Made by a program: the position numbers and the translations under genes. Source: Mucidula mucida (Eukaryota > Basidiomycota > Agaricomycetes > Agaricales > Physalacriaceae). Taken from it: a DNA stretch of 38,777 nt. Below are positions 19,878 to 31,751 of the stretch, one piece after another (within the stretch, counting starts at the first letter, position 1; the number at the start of each line of letters is the position of its first letter). Below the pieces are notes generated by a model. The model saw nothing but the letters and a program-made list of their open reading frames with translations. It did not search any database and was not told the DNA's origin. The stretch covers positions 1 to 38,777 of the forward strand of contig JADNYV010000321.1 of assembly GCA_015501055.1 (NCBI GenBank), given 5' to 3'.

Positions 19878-21149
19878 GCAGCAGACGAAAAGTCGCGATG
19901 CTCGCCCCGTACAAGACGGCGACGTCCTTCCTTGCGAGCGGGTAAGGTCTGAGTATTTATCTCTCTAGATTGGCTCTAGCTGGGTCTGGCTGTAACGGCC
20001 ACTCGACGTATCAGATATGCATCATGGCTGCTCGATGCCCGAAGATCCTTCTATGAGGAGGGCGAGCAGTCGATGGTTTGAAACTCGTCGAAGAGATTGG
20101 GCGGCACACACTCACTTTTTCCTTGGGCTTCCGGCGCACGAGCGTTCCTTGGAATGCGGGTCTGCGTTGGCTTTGACGCGCAGATCATCCTCGGATGCCA
20201 ACACCCTACAACACCTCCAACGGAGAATGCATGAAAAGGCTGAGACCTCAGCTTCCAGATCCAATCCAGTCTGTCCTGGTAACATCTTTCTGAGCGGGTA
20301 CTCACTAAATCATCTTGCTAGGATGAATCCAAATCCGATCTCATATCGAGCTGGCAAGGTATGTCGCCCACTGTATCTGTACTGTTTCTCTGCTGACCGC
20401 GCCTTATACAGGCACCCGGGTGCTCAAGACGAGCAAGCAATAAGCGCAGAGACGCATGCCGACAATACCAGTTGACCCGACGAATGGTGACCGCGACGAC
20501 CGCATCGAGATCGTGCTCAGCGCACTGTGCCACAACGCATGGGATTGTGCAACACAACGCACGGCTACAGTTGCCGGGATTCATAAGCGGCCTACGCGCC
20601 CTGGAATGTGCTACGGCACCGTGTCACGACACCGGATCGTGCCGAACATAGCGACTGGCGAAACGCCATGGACCTCAACGGGAAACTGCAGAACGAGAGT
20701 TCAGAGGGATATCCTCCTCCACCTCAATAGCAGCACTACTGAGGACACACGGGATATTGCCAGGACGCACTTATCTCGGGTGGGTGCCAGGATGTGCCCC
20801 GCCTCGTTGAAGGAGGTTTCGTTTTCGTCGACCTTTGGCCTTGTGTCCAGGGTTGGCACGGGAGGGCTATCGAGGGTTGTGTTGTTTCAACATGTTTTCC
20901 CTACGCTCTCCACCGAAAACGGACCACTTCACCACCTGACGCGCGGCCAAGCCTTGGTTGACACCTGTCGCGCGTCTGTGGGGTGTTGGCTTGCGTACGG
21001 GGCTCTCTATGGAATTTGGGTGTGTGTCCGTCCTTTAGTGCACTTCGCGGTGCATGCATTGTATTTTCGGATGTGACGAACTCGTTCTGCGATTCGACTG
21101 CCGTTGATGCATGCATGTAACTCGATTCAGACTACTCTTGGTCTGCTGC
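19878..21149 (+). repeat. Unit A (right)
   Basis: Mirror of 9590-10846, bounded by GCAGCAGACGAA (19878-19889) and TTGGTCTGCTGC (21138-21149). Candidate gene 19898-20443 as in the left arm, with TATAAA at 19845-19850 and two CACGTG boxes upstream. A 2-bp insertion (CACACACTCAC against CACACTCAC, near 20107) changes the downstream frame relative to the left copy. The 20580-20800 stretch is far more diverged from the left arm than its surroundings. Confidence 0.5.
19898..20443 (+). CDS. Unassigned small gene in unit A (right)
   Basis: First exon 19898-19941 (M-L-A-P-Y-K-T-A-T-S-F-L-A-S-G), intron to 20014, then a second exon that stops after E-G-E-Q-S-M-V if read directly. Later exons bounded by canonical introns 20279-20321 and 20359-20411 read toward K-T-S-K-Q-stop at 20443. 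A 2-bp insertion against the left copy falls in the part between, so a single protein spanning all exons cannot be intact in both arms. Either the product is the roughly 36-residue peptide, or this is a decayed gene. No signal or domain recognised beyond a hydrophobic start. Confidence 0.35.
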
Positions 21150-22410
21150 TCATTTGAAGCAATTTTTGGACATCCCCGCTCTCTTCGGAGAGCTTCTCTT
21201 CCTCTGGGATGTGATTTAGCGTTCATGTGGGTCTCAATTCGGTTTCTCTGATTGTGAACCCCGAACTCGAAGCAGACTTGACCTTTTTTTAAGTGGCTAG
21301 CCCGGAGGAAAAAGTTTTGCCCTGTCTTTCTTCGATTCGAGTTTCCTTCAGCTGAAGCTTACTCGAAGTACCCTCAGTGAATCTCTGGGATCTCGTCGGA
21401 AGTGCATTTTATATGTAGCAATGAGGGCAGGGACTTTGCTCATTCTTAGATCCAAAGTCTGCGCCGCGGGTGCAGTGGAAATCCTCTGAAACAGGAAATG
21501 AACTCGCGACCTGCGTGCCTCATGTATCTCTCCGCAGCGACGTCGGTAGACACATTATGCAAGGCTTGGCGCCAATTGTACATTCATGTACTAGAATGAT
21601 ACTGCAGAAATTAAACTGGTTCGTCGCAGAGAATCTTGGACTGGCATAGCTAAATACATCGGAGTACCAGACGACGGCGGCATTACAAGCTGAACATGAT
21701 GCTTGGTCCATGCCGTTACTCAAATCATTGCTTCGCCTGACGCGTGAAACGCCGAAGCATCGATGCTTCATTGACAGTTCAAGCTTTATGAATCCTACGT
21801 TGAACCGCTTGGAGCCTCGTAATGAATACCTGAGAAGTTCAGTCACGCAGTACGAATCACTAGCCAATTTCAACGTCCTTGGCAAGTCATTATTGAAGAA
21901 TAAATTATAAGGCGCTCATCATGTCAACAGGACGATCAATATTTGAGCGCTATTGGACGGGCGGCTCGGCCGGACTTTTTTCTCTCCGTGAGTCGTGACC
22001 CTTCCAGCTTCCAAACCTGAAACTGGCGTTCTAGTGAATGGCTCTGAAAGGACTGACTGAAGGGTGTACTCTGTACGGCACACCTTGCTCTCTCACCCTA
22101 GAAGGAGCGGATCGCAGTCATGTTTTCAACAAGCTTGCGTGCTCACGTCAAGAGTATGTGGCACGCGTTGAATTCTGGCTCGGAAACGATGATGAGCGCT
22201 CCCGAAATCCTGGGGCCTAGGCCATCTTAAGTATGAAGCGGGATCTCGGGGCAATTTTGACTTGGGCGCCACTGCTTCGGCAATCTGCTTTTCAAGTTAC
22301 AGACGCCTTATTACCTGCTTCTACGTGCCTTGATCGCCAGCAACGTACATAAAGCCTCAGGCGTGCTCTACAATCTTTCGACCTTGTCTCCCGCCCCCCC
22401 CCCCTTCGCG
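21150..22410. other. Laccase upstream region (right); no assignable gene
   Basis: Mirror of 8333-9589. The same two unrecognised open frames persist (ending near 21910 and 22220). A patch at 21190-21245 is almost unrelated to its left-arm partner although both flanks match. A C11 run ends 8 bases before the laccase ATG, against C9 on the left. Confidence 0.45.
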
Positions 22411-24773
22411 ATGGTCGTTCTAGCCCTTTTCGCGCTTGTCGCAGCTTCCGGTGCTTACGGTGCTATTGGGCCCGTCTCGGACATGGAAATCGTCAATCGA
22501 CACATATCTCCCGATGGTGTTGGACGATCGTTCGTCGTCTTCTCAAGCTGCTGATTTGAACTGACTTTGCTGCGTACAGTGCTGTACTAGCTGGTGGAAC
22601 CTTCCCGGGCCCTCTCGTTCGCGGCTGGAAGGTAAATCACGTCCGTGGCCATGTACTTTTGCTTCCACTTACGCCTTGATCAGGGTGATACGTTTGAGTT
22701 GAATGTTGTCAACTCCCTGACCGACAAGGCCATGTTACGGAGTACCAGCGTTGTGAGTTATTGCGCGCCGAGTTCGCCGATTGTTAACTAACGTGTTTGA
22801 CTTAGCACTGGCATGGGATTCTGCAAACAAATAGTAGTTGGGCTGACGGGTGCGTAAACAAGCGATATAGCGTATGATTTTGATCAACCTCGAATGCTAG
22901 GACGAGCTTCGTGACACAGTGTCCAATTGCCGCCGTATGAAATTGCATCTCCCGACGTGCTCTATCGCTGATTTATTCACATAGAATGACTCGTTCCAGT
23001 ACAAGTTCACCGTGGCAGACCAAGCAGGCACATTCTGGTATCATTCGCATTTATGTGCGTATCATGCAGTAGTTCTTTTTTGGTCCGGCATGACACTCTT
23101 TCTGTAGCGACGCAATATTGTGATGGTCTCAGAGGGCCAATGGTCGTCTATGATCCAGACGATCCCCACAAGAGGAGATACGACGTGGACGACGGTAATA
23201 AGTCTTTTTCCCGTGCACTTTTCCTGTCTGAGTTGTTCAAGAATCCACAATCATCACGCTCTCTGACTGGTCAGTTGAATTTAGTTATTCATCGGCTCCT
23301 CTTACCCGTGTGGCAGGTATCATACTCCTTCACCTTCTGCTTCCCCTACTTCAATATTCGACTCAACACTCATCAACGGTCCGTGGGGAGCTTGCCACAC
23401 AACAGAGTCTCGTAAACTGATTATAATTTGTAGGCAAAGGACGTTACATGGGCGGTGTGAGGGGTCCTTGTTGATACTCTGTGTCTATTGATTTACAGCC
23501 TCGATAGCCTCCTACTGACCTCTTCAGACTAACAGTCAAAAAGGGGTTACGCTACCGTCTTCGCCTCATCGCCATGTCTTGCGACCCGAACTGGATATTC
23601 TCCATTGACGGCCACACGTTTACAGTCATCGAAGCCGACGGTGTCAACACACATCCCGTAGTCGTTAATTCTGTGCAGATCTTCGCCGGCCAACGCTATT
23701 CTCTCATCTTGCACGCTAACCAACGTCCCGACAACTACTGGATACGAGCCAACCCCAACTTCGGTCCAGTAGGTTTCCTTGGGGGAATCAATTCGGGAAT
23801 TTTGCAGTACGTAGAGTCCCCCTGCGATGACGAACCAGTGTCAGTGGAATCTCCGAGTGTCCGTCCTTTGCTGGAAACGGACTTGCATCCACTGGAAAAT
23901 GCTGGTGCTCCTGGTCTCCACTACCCAGGTGGCGCGGACGTCGTGTTGAACCTCACCATGGGTGTCGACCTCGCTACGCAGCGCTTCACGATGAATAACG
24001 TTAGCTATGTTCCTCCTACTGCGCCGGTGTTGCTGCAAATCTTGAGTGGCGCCTCGTCGGCGACTGACCTGCTACCTTCGGGGAGTCTCTATCTCTTACA
24101 TCCCAATAAGGTTATTGAAGTTGTCGTTCCCGGACTTGGCAACTCGGGAGGACCGGTGAGTTCTTCACTCAAAGTCCAAGTCCTTGATTCTCAAACCTTC
24201 TGAATCCAGCACCCTTTCCATTTGCATGGCGTACGGTGACCTAACACAGATGCTTTACCGTTGTTGACTTCCTTACGTAGCACACGTTCGACGTTGTGCG
24301 CAGTGTGGGAAGCTCAGTATACAACTACGACAATCCTGTGGGCAGTCCCCGATGTCCTGCTACTTCATTTCTAACACTCGACAGGTTCGTCGGGACGTCG
24401 TTAACACGGGTGGTGATGGCGATCAAGTAACCATTCGATTCGTCACTGATAATGCTGGCCCATGGTTCTTCCATTGGTAAGTTTGACAACCCGAAGCTAT
24501 GACTAGCGTCTCACGTTCTCTTCATAGTCACATCGACCGGCATCTGGAGGTGTAGGTGCCCAAAACTTCCATTGAAGATAGACACTCACATAGTATACTC
24601 CCAGTGGTATGGGTGTCGTTTTCGTCGAAGACGTGGACTCCATCAAGGCTACCAGCCACCCTTCTAGTGAGTGTTCTCTCGCCCACATTGCGCAATGCCA
24701 ACGACAATCATCTCCAGAGGCATGGGATGATCTCTGTCCCACTTACGATGCGCTGGACTCCTCGCAATTGTAG
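22411..24773 (+). CDS. Laccase, multicopper oxidase (right copy)
   Basis: Seventeen exons with consistent phases give 515 residues, the usual size for basidiomycete laccases. Signal peptide to A-Y-G, then A-I-G-P-V-S-D. Copper signatures: H-W-H-G (residues 81-84), [23 protein letters not shown] (413-419) and [12 protein letters not shown] near 467-478. The conserved substrate-pocket Asp after Cys (S-C-D-P-N) is present. Oddities: Arg replaces the usual Trp/Phe in H-I-D-x-H, and the residue ten after the copper-ligand Cys is Met rather than Leu/Phe, a state associated with low redox potential. The last-but-two intron (24552-24604) uses GTAGGT and CCAG|T; other choices break the frame. Converges with the BTB gene. 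Confidence 0.95.
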
Positions 24774-25056
24774 ATGCACTCGCTGAAGGCTTTCAACATA
24801 CATTATCGTCAGGTCATGGACTGTTTTAAGTTATCAACCTCCGCATTCCCTTGTTATCGGACTGTCAGGAGGTCCAGCATACACATAGCACTCGTTCGTA
24901 ATTATTGGTTATCAGCAGCTTTCATATCATTATATCACGATGCATACCATTCTCAGACCGCACTCAGAATGCAGTTCTTGAAGCTTGAAGGCACACTGAC
25001 TCGAAAGCTTTCTTCGTCTGATATGTCACGGAGGAACCATAACGAAATGTGGCGCA

Positions 25057-26275
25057 CTAAATCATTCTTTGGCGTTTCGACGTCGTATGGAGTCTCGTGT
25101 CATCCGATTCATCAGCGCTGTCTCCTCCCCTTCCTGAAAGACAAGGACAAGAATCAGATCTCAAATTGGACGGAACACGTCCTTTACTACACACGCATGA
25201 GAAGTCACTATTAGTACACTGAGCGAGAGCCCAAGGGGACGTCTTCACAATTTCTCAACACTTTTTAGGATGTCCCTGAACGATCGATTACCACTCCACA
25301 CTTTTTAGGATGTCCCTGAACGATCGATTGCCACTCCAAACCTTTATCGCCTTCTCCTCCCACCGTGACCAGCATCGCATACATTGACCTGGCTGCATTG
25401 AGCAAACAGCTCGGAACTTCTCGAGATTGACCGAAGGCTCTGAGCCGACAGCATCCATCACGTTCTCGAGATAATTCGTCCATGTTTCGCATAGAGTGAC
25501 TGTCTTCCCGGATTTCGATCGGGAATGCACAATGTTGACGCTCTGGGCATAATCGAACACTTCACGAGCAAGCGTTTTCCTTTCCTCGCGATATATGGTC
25601 TTGAAAAAAGCAGACATTAGCAAGCCTTGTTTTGAAGGGTGCGAAAACGGACCCAGGCTGTATAAGCACTTTGGTTGCTGCGCAAGATCTTCCAAGCATC
25701 CTCTATCCGCTTGTAGACGGAATGAGAAGCTGCGTCATCGATAATATCATTGTGCCCGTGTCGGATAGCGTATAAGAGAACTTGGAGCGGGTGCGTCGAT
25801 GTCAGCTGCCTATTATCTATTTAATCGGCGTAACCAACAACAAAATAGAGATGCACGAACTTCATACGCAGTCTACATACCTCCATACCGGGATACACAC
25901 CGTATTTCTCCACTGCTTCGGCGATAAGAATAAGCAGGTCATCGGAAATAGTGTCGACTGCGGGAGGTCTCTGGGGGTGAACGAACTTGAGAACGATTTC
26001 AAGCGTAGCAGCATTTTCTGGTAGATCGACAACCTCGGTTCGTGCAAGCGTGAGCACATTATCAGGCATTGGAAAAGCGTCTGTCCATGCAGAAAGATAC
26101 TGCAAATGAGCTCCGAGTAAAACACCATCCATCGACTTTAGCACGATATCGACATCAGCCGTACACGCAGGTTCTATGTGGGAGGCGGGCGTAAGCGCTT
26201 CGAGTACTATGACCGGCAGCAAGATGTACACAAACCTTTGCACTTCGTCTCCAGACTCAATGCGCTCTCATTCAT
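25057..26275 (-). CDS. BTB/POZ-domain protein (right copy), C terminus altered
   Basis: ATG at 26275 (M-N-E-S-A-L-S-L-E-T-K-C-K), BTB core D-V-D-I-V-L-K-S-M-D-G-V-L-L-G-A-H, canonical donor GAG|GTATGT and intact Q-C-M-R-C-W-S-R-W. A 40-bp tandem duplication (25259-25338) inserts a stop, so the frame ends S-V-E-W at 25288 instead of running through the last intron to the tail exon ending K-R-Q-R-M-I at 25057. The BTB domain is whole. The sequence is closest to left copy 2 but keeps copy-1 states such as I-E-P-A-C and R-T-E-V-V-D. Function unknown beyond protein interaction by the BTB fold. Confidence 0.75.
25259..25338. repeat. 40-bp tandem duplication in the BTB gene
   Basis: 25259-25298 and 25299-25338 are the same 40-mer with a single A/G difference. 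The left arm has one copy. Since 40 is not a multiple of three, it shifts the BTB frame. Confidence 0.95.
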
Positions 26276-26853
26276 GACGATGCGGTTTCCCTACTGGTAC
26301 TGGCTCGTCGAAATGCGGTGCTAGTAGTCGATGGCGAGGAGGTGTTAAGGTTGCCTCGAGGACAGTAGCTATTCAGTCCCCAACTCCCACGCACAAAATG
26401 ATCCCACGAAGCCACTTGTGACGGGCTTTGTTTGACGTTGTACAATAAGCATCCATCATACGAAATTGCATGGAATCCCAGCAACCTTGTCATCAACCTT
26501 TGGACAATGCATGGACTAAGCCTTGCTGTAAAGGTTCAACAACCAATGAACTGATCCTAGAAATCTCGAACTCTTTCAGAGGCTCACCCGGTACTTTGCT
26601 GCGTAATTTCGCCACCAGAATTGAGGAAAAAGTCACTATGCTGCGCAGCAATCGACTTCATGATAGATGCGCCACGCATCGCATTCCACCCACCAACCTA
26701 AGCGTACACGATCTGAACAATTTGGCAAGCCACGTATTCGCACCTCAATTGTCAAGAAGTCAAACGAATCATCTTTATGCGGGCCACGGAAATCCATGGT
26801 CATCCAAATGTCTACACCGTTCGTACCGAAGAAATCCGTTAACATGCAAGTGA
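26276..26853. other. Intergenic region between BTB and SDR (right)
   Basis: Mirror of 2222-2796. Sequence from the SDR side up to about 26371 matches left copy 1; toward the BTB start it matches left copy 2. No gene recognised. Confidence 0.55.
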
Positions 26854-28155
26854 CTACGAGAGGATCTGCTTCACTATCCCAGAAATCTTCGGATCGGCTT
26901 TAGCCAAAACTTCAATCAACTCGTCCTGAACAACATTGGTTAGCCCGAAGGAAAACATCAAGTGCAAAAATAGACACACCCAATATCTGTTCTGCATCAC
27001 CTTCCCCTCCTCGGTGAGAGTGAAATCACTAGGCTCCGCTATATCCGATTTAGAGACAAACGCGCCGCGCATCTGCTCTTCACGGTCTGATCCGCCCACA
27101 GCGGCATAGACCAGCTGCCGGCTCCCCTCCTCGGCTGTGAACGCGAGTGTCTTGACCATAACAGCTTCCACAACGCCCATAAGGCGGCTTTCTGATATTA
27201 CATTTCGGCGGAGTTCAGACGCGCAAAATGCTGGGTTTACGGATGTGGCGATGATAGGAGAGGATGCTTGAGAAAGGCGTTCTTGGAGGGCGCGGGTGAA
27301 GAGAACATTCAGTACTACAGAGAAGCAAATTTCATCAGTGAGGTGGTGACAGGCGATGTGAAGCTTACATTTGCAGATATGGTATCGTGTTCCACCTAAA
27401 CGACTAGTGGAATGTAAGCCATATGTTTGGAAAATTGGACTGAGCACATGCCTCGGAGTACAATAGGTCTCATCAGACAGCTTGGCGAGCAATGTCGGGG
27501 TCTCAATGAGCTCCTGGCCAATCACAGCCCAATAATGGACGTCGCTGGCTACAGTGACTAGGCGTGGCGTAGTGGAGACTTTCACCGCGGTCTGTTCCAT
27601 GTGCGGAAGTAGTCGCAGGGAAAGTAGAGGAGATGCTAGGTTGTTGACCTGTAGGCTGTAGGCCGTCAATGACTGCACATCACGAAGTAAATAGAGACGA
27701 TACATACCAAGCCTCCCATCCGTCGACAGTAGCAGAGTACGAAGGGGACATAAGACCAGCGTTCATTACAAGTAGGTCCAAACGTCCGCCGTCATTGTCA
27801 AATGTGTCCGCAAAGGCCGACACCGAGGCGAACGAGGCAAGATCCACAAGCCATAGTTCAGCGGTGAAGCCAGTTTCTGACGCGATTTCTACAATACAGC
27901 ACATTTCAGAAGGACTCCATAGACGAGACAAGGAAAACGCTCACTGTCAACAGCCGTCTGTCCTCTGTCTTTGCTCCGGCAAGCCATAATCAACCTGCCG
28001 GGGTTCATCAACGCAAAGTGCTTCGCCGCCTCATAGCCAATCCCAGTATTCGCGCCGACGACGATGACGGTCTTCCCAGACAAATCAACCTTGACGACCG
28101 CAGGCATCTTGGTGTACTGGTCCTTGAGGAACGCCATTATAGATTTCTTAGCCAT
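26854..28155 (-). CDS. Short-chain dehydrogenase/reductase, retinol-dehydrogenase-like (right copy)
   Basis: Mirror of the left SDR with the same six-exon structure and 339-residue product. The Rossmann G-A-N-T-G-I-G, N-A-G and Y-H-I-C-K motifs are intact. Differences readable from translation include V for F in K-V-S-T-T-P-R and L/F and M/T changes at intron-read positions. TATAAA lies at 28235-28240 on this strand and CACGTG at 28333-28338. Its promoter differs from the left copy by a 13-bp repeat and other small indels, so the two copies may not be expressed equally. Confidence 0.88.
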
Positions 28156-29051
28156 GGTTGAATTGTTAAGTCGTTAGGGCGTTGGAAGATATATGAGGTG
28201 GGTGCAATTCAGATGCAGGCCAGCGCGCAAAGCATTTATAGTCAGACTTGCGTGAGAAAACCATATTAGAACCATATTAGAAACGCGTCAAGGCGGCGCC
28301 AAATCTTAGGAGCCACGATGGTAGACTGAAGACACGTGATACGTGAACATTTTATTACGAAGTACCAAAAAAGGTAATGGCCCTGAACTCGTCGGTGTTT
28401 CTCGACTGTCTCGACTGTTTCTCGAAGACCTGAACTACTTGGCACGAACATAGCTGATATTTCGTTGATATGGGTTCTCTATGTCCAACGCCGTCCTGCC
28501 GATACTAAGAAAACTCGTTTCAGGTGTCAACTCGTTTAGTAACATACAAAAGAATGCGTGTATCACTGCCGTGTCTTACTCCGCTGGTGGCCTCAAATAC
28601 GTCCTGTCATAGTTAGGTGTACTCTTATATGTGTAAGCTATCTGCTTGCCCTGCTCAATCGGCATTTCAGCGGTATGACATGCCTTTCTTAGTCTTGTCA
28701 ATATGTGGCGCAGTGTCGCACATTCAGCAGGCTCAACTCTGCCTGCCTGCCTGACAATTGAGCCTCTGAATATCATATTTTCCAGAGAAGTACCAGAGTA
28801 CTCAGCGGGCGCCTCCAGACTCGACGTGTTATGCACCCATCTCAAGTACGTCCATTTCTATAGACTATCTTGAGATGCCGCACTGTGCAGGCCGGCGCTA
28901 CAGGTGTCCGCAATCGTTGTCTTGAGATGCGAGCTTCGCAGTAGAACTCAAAACGCCAACGGCAGTGGGGATTCAAATGGATCAAGGAATGGCACGAAAA
29001 GGAGCGAAAGATATAGGAATGAACGAATTCAGAGATTGTCATACTACATCC
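28156..29051. other. Intergenic region between SDR and S41 peptidase (right)
   Basis: No gene recognised. It contains the SDR promoter (CACGTG 28333-28338, TATAAA 28235-28240 on the minus strand) and the S41 3' flank. Confidence 0.55.
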
Positions 29052-31751
29052 TCAAAACACCAACTTCGCCACAGCATCCCAGATCGCACCCGGGTTATTC
29101 GCCCTATAACACAAAGAGTCAACAACGCACTCAACTGAAGCTCAAGTGATACGTACAAGTCCAGAGTCAACGGCAGATTTATGTCCGCAGGCCTGTCTTG
29201 CCATTCTTCACATCGAAGTTAGTGATGAACGCTCAAGCCCCAAGAAAACTAGGCAAACCTTCCGGCTCAGTTGGATCGTCAATACCATATCCTAACCGCC
29301 AGGTGATACCTTGCACGCCGTTCACTACCAAATCAGGCGGCGCCGCTGCATCTTCTTTGAGACCCGCGGTCTTCCTCGATATTCAGTCAAGCTCTCCCAA
29401 GCATGCAGAGCACAAACCTTGATCTCGCTATCGATAGTCCAGAAGTCGGTGCTCTGTCCGCCTACCGTACCACAGTACTTTTGATCAACATCCGATTTGC
29501 CACCCACAACGACGGTCGTCGAGCCCTCCAGTTTTGCCATTGTGATCTGTAATTATATGGGCTCGAGCTATGGTCAAAAGTGAGGTTGGCGTACACTGAA
29601 GAGAGAGCACGAGCTGGCACATCTAACTTCTTTGTCAGCGCAACTCAAGCATTGTAGAGTACATCGACAAACCTGCCATTAGATACGATAGCGACCTGGG
29701 CTCCATCGAAGAGCGCAGAATCAGGTGCGGCAGTCGGAAAACTTAATTCAGGAGGACAGTCGGTTCCCAAGCTGAAGAAGTCGGATGTCAACGGGGTCCG
29801 GTTCAAAGGAAAGAGCGTTTACGTCTGACTAAATGCATCAGGCCGTCCATTCACGACCTTCTCCACCGGAGGCTCAAGCCAATTCACGTCAAGGCCGAAC
29901 TGAGCGTTGGTATCGACATCATACCAATTGACAGGGTTATACAGCATAATATTGCTGGGATCAATCGTATCAGGCGCATCCACAATGTTCTGTACAATAT
30001 GCCTGGCGAGTACTGGATCGCGGCGGTCGTGTTTAAGCCTGCTTGAGGAACTGTCGTCGACTTCGGGCCCACAATAATGCGATGCAGGAACTACATCAAA
30101 CGTTAATCACTGATGTATGAATGAAATGTATACTTACATGCGCAACGCAAATATAGCCGCCTCCGTTGTTGGTCTGGACATCCCGGAGAATCAGTACTAC
30201 AATGTGAATAGGCACATCAAATCATACGCACGACATCAACGATAAGACGTTGCGCTCCGCTAGATTTCAAAGCTACCAGACCGTCGAGCAATCCTTGCAT
30301 CATATCATTGTAATCCGCGCCTGAGAAACTGCCAAGGGCTAGCACGCCAGTCGTGTTATCAGCAAGCATATAGAACTCTCCAACTCCGAAGCCGCTGACT
30401 GGCTCTTGTGGCGGATTGCGCGCGGGAGGAAGAACGACATCGGTCAGGGGACTACTGTCGAGCAAAACGTTCACGGGATACGCTCGCTCGGTTACCGGCG
30501 CCTGTTGTGTTTTGGCCATCGACGATCGCGAGGTGTCGACCTGGTCATAGTAATTGGCGCCATTAGTGTCATTGACAGCTACACAGTTTCCTGCTCGGAA
30601 CGACGCCCCATCGGTGAAAGAAACTGTGGAGGCGCCAATCCGAGAGAAGTACGGGATCTGAACGAATTGTAAATCTGATAACAGAAGTATGTCGAATAAA
30701 CCACGTACGACAACTGTTTGCGTCTCAGTCGCGCCCTCCAGCTGCACCAGAAGCTCGACAGAGTCCGCAAGAGGCAGGGATTGTTGAGCAAAGTTTCCCA
30801 AGAGATAGTTCCAAGTGGACGTAGAGCGTTGATAGCTGGAAAAGAAGCTGTAATCGTAGTTAGAATGGTTCTGGTGTTCACAAGGCGACAAAATTCACCC
30901 ATTTTGTCGCGTACCAAGAGCTTGATATGATCCAGCAATAAGGGCATTCGCATTGACAGCATCAAATGGGTCTGCTCCGTTAACTTGAAGGACCTTAGCT
31001 CCGTTCAACTATGTGATATGCGTGAGTGAGAGCCTTGTAGATCTGACAAGTGGAAGTCGTACAGCTTTGAGACCTCCTTCAACGGAAGAGGAAATAGCTT
31101 CTTCCCATGCGGATAGCTGGTCAGCAAATTCAGCGGATGCAACATCTATACAAGAAAGTTAGCGTCGTCTGTGTGAACAAAATTCTTGTGTTGGGACTAC
31201 CATAGGCTTCTAAAGCAATGTGTACTTCCTCTCCATTCACGAGAACAAGAGGAGTCGGAAGGTAGTTTATGAACGCCGCTTTGCTCAGAATTCAGTTACT
31301 ATACGTCGAAACCTGGAGGCAACATACAATCATAGCATGAGTTAATCCAAACACAATGTCCATCGTTGAACCTCTTCACAGAGCGTGATACGTCGATGTG
31401 AAGGTCGTAGTCCGAATCGTAGTCCTGCAAACTAATGCGTGCAAGGTCAAAGGCTATGTCCTCATGTGTATCTGCGTAAGGCGGCGGCGCTTGGAGCTCG
31501 TAGTTGGGGGAGGTATGAAATGCCAGTGTCTTGTTGACCACTTCGATAATCTGTGTTAAATTTAGCACAAATCGCTTTAAATCGCTCGATGAACGCACAT
31601 TGGACTTTTCACTCTCGTTAACAGCAAACGAGGAATAGCACGCGCGAACTTGAGCTGGGGTCACCCATTTCTGTCCGCCTATCTCCGTGCACGGATCCTG
31701 GGCTGCAACAGCAGCGATGAGAGCAGTGAGGGCCCAAGCGACCGAAAGCAT
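29052..31751 (-). CDS. Secreted S41-family serine peptidase
   Basis: ATG at 31751 opens a signal peptide M-L-S-V-A-W-A-L-T-A-L-I-A-A-V-A-A-Q-D-P. The order of segments matches fungal S41 (tail-specific/CPAF-like) peptidases: an N-terminal region with N-D-G-H-C-V-W-I-N, then Q-R-L-I-V-D-V, N-N-G-G-G-Y-I-C, V-A-I-V-S-N-G-R, and across an intron C-A-S-S-C-S-L-F-S holding the likely catalytic Ser, followed by T-M-A-K-L-E-G and Y-C-G-T-V-G-G-Q-S-T-D-F. It ends A-N-N-P-G-A-I-W-D-A-V-A-K-L-V-F. Many short introns; those checked near the 3' end keep frame. Probably extracellular peptidase; substrate unknown. Its last 31 coding bases lie inside the inverted repeat. Confidence 0.88.

Larger units (their letters stand above)
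18543..29082. repeat. Right arm of the giant imperfect inverted repeat
   Basis: Mirror copy of 1-12183 carrying units B and A, laccase, one BTB/POZ gene, an SDR and the 3' end of an S41 peptidase, all inverted relative to the left arm. It is shorter because it lacks 1717 bp of the tandem BTB duplication. It has its own differences: a 40-bp tandem duplication at 25259-25338, a 13-bp repeat near 28262-28280, an 8-bp insertion near 28385, and divergent patches near 20580-20800 and 21190-21245. The outer limit 29082 is only where the left edge of the window cuts the partner; homology may continue. Confidence 0.97.

Noticed and set aside
1..29082. The inverted repeat as an exact assembly duplicate of the same reads.
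   Set aside because: The arms carry many substitutions, a 1717-bp length difference and divergent patches, so they are at least two distinct sequences; the haplotype-misjoin version remains open.
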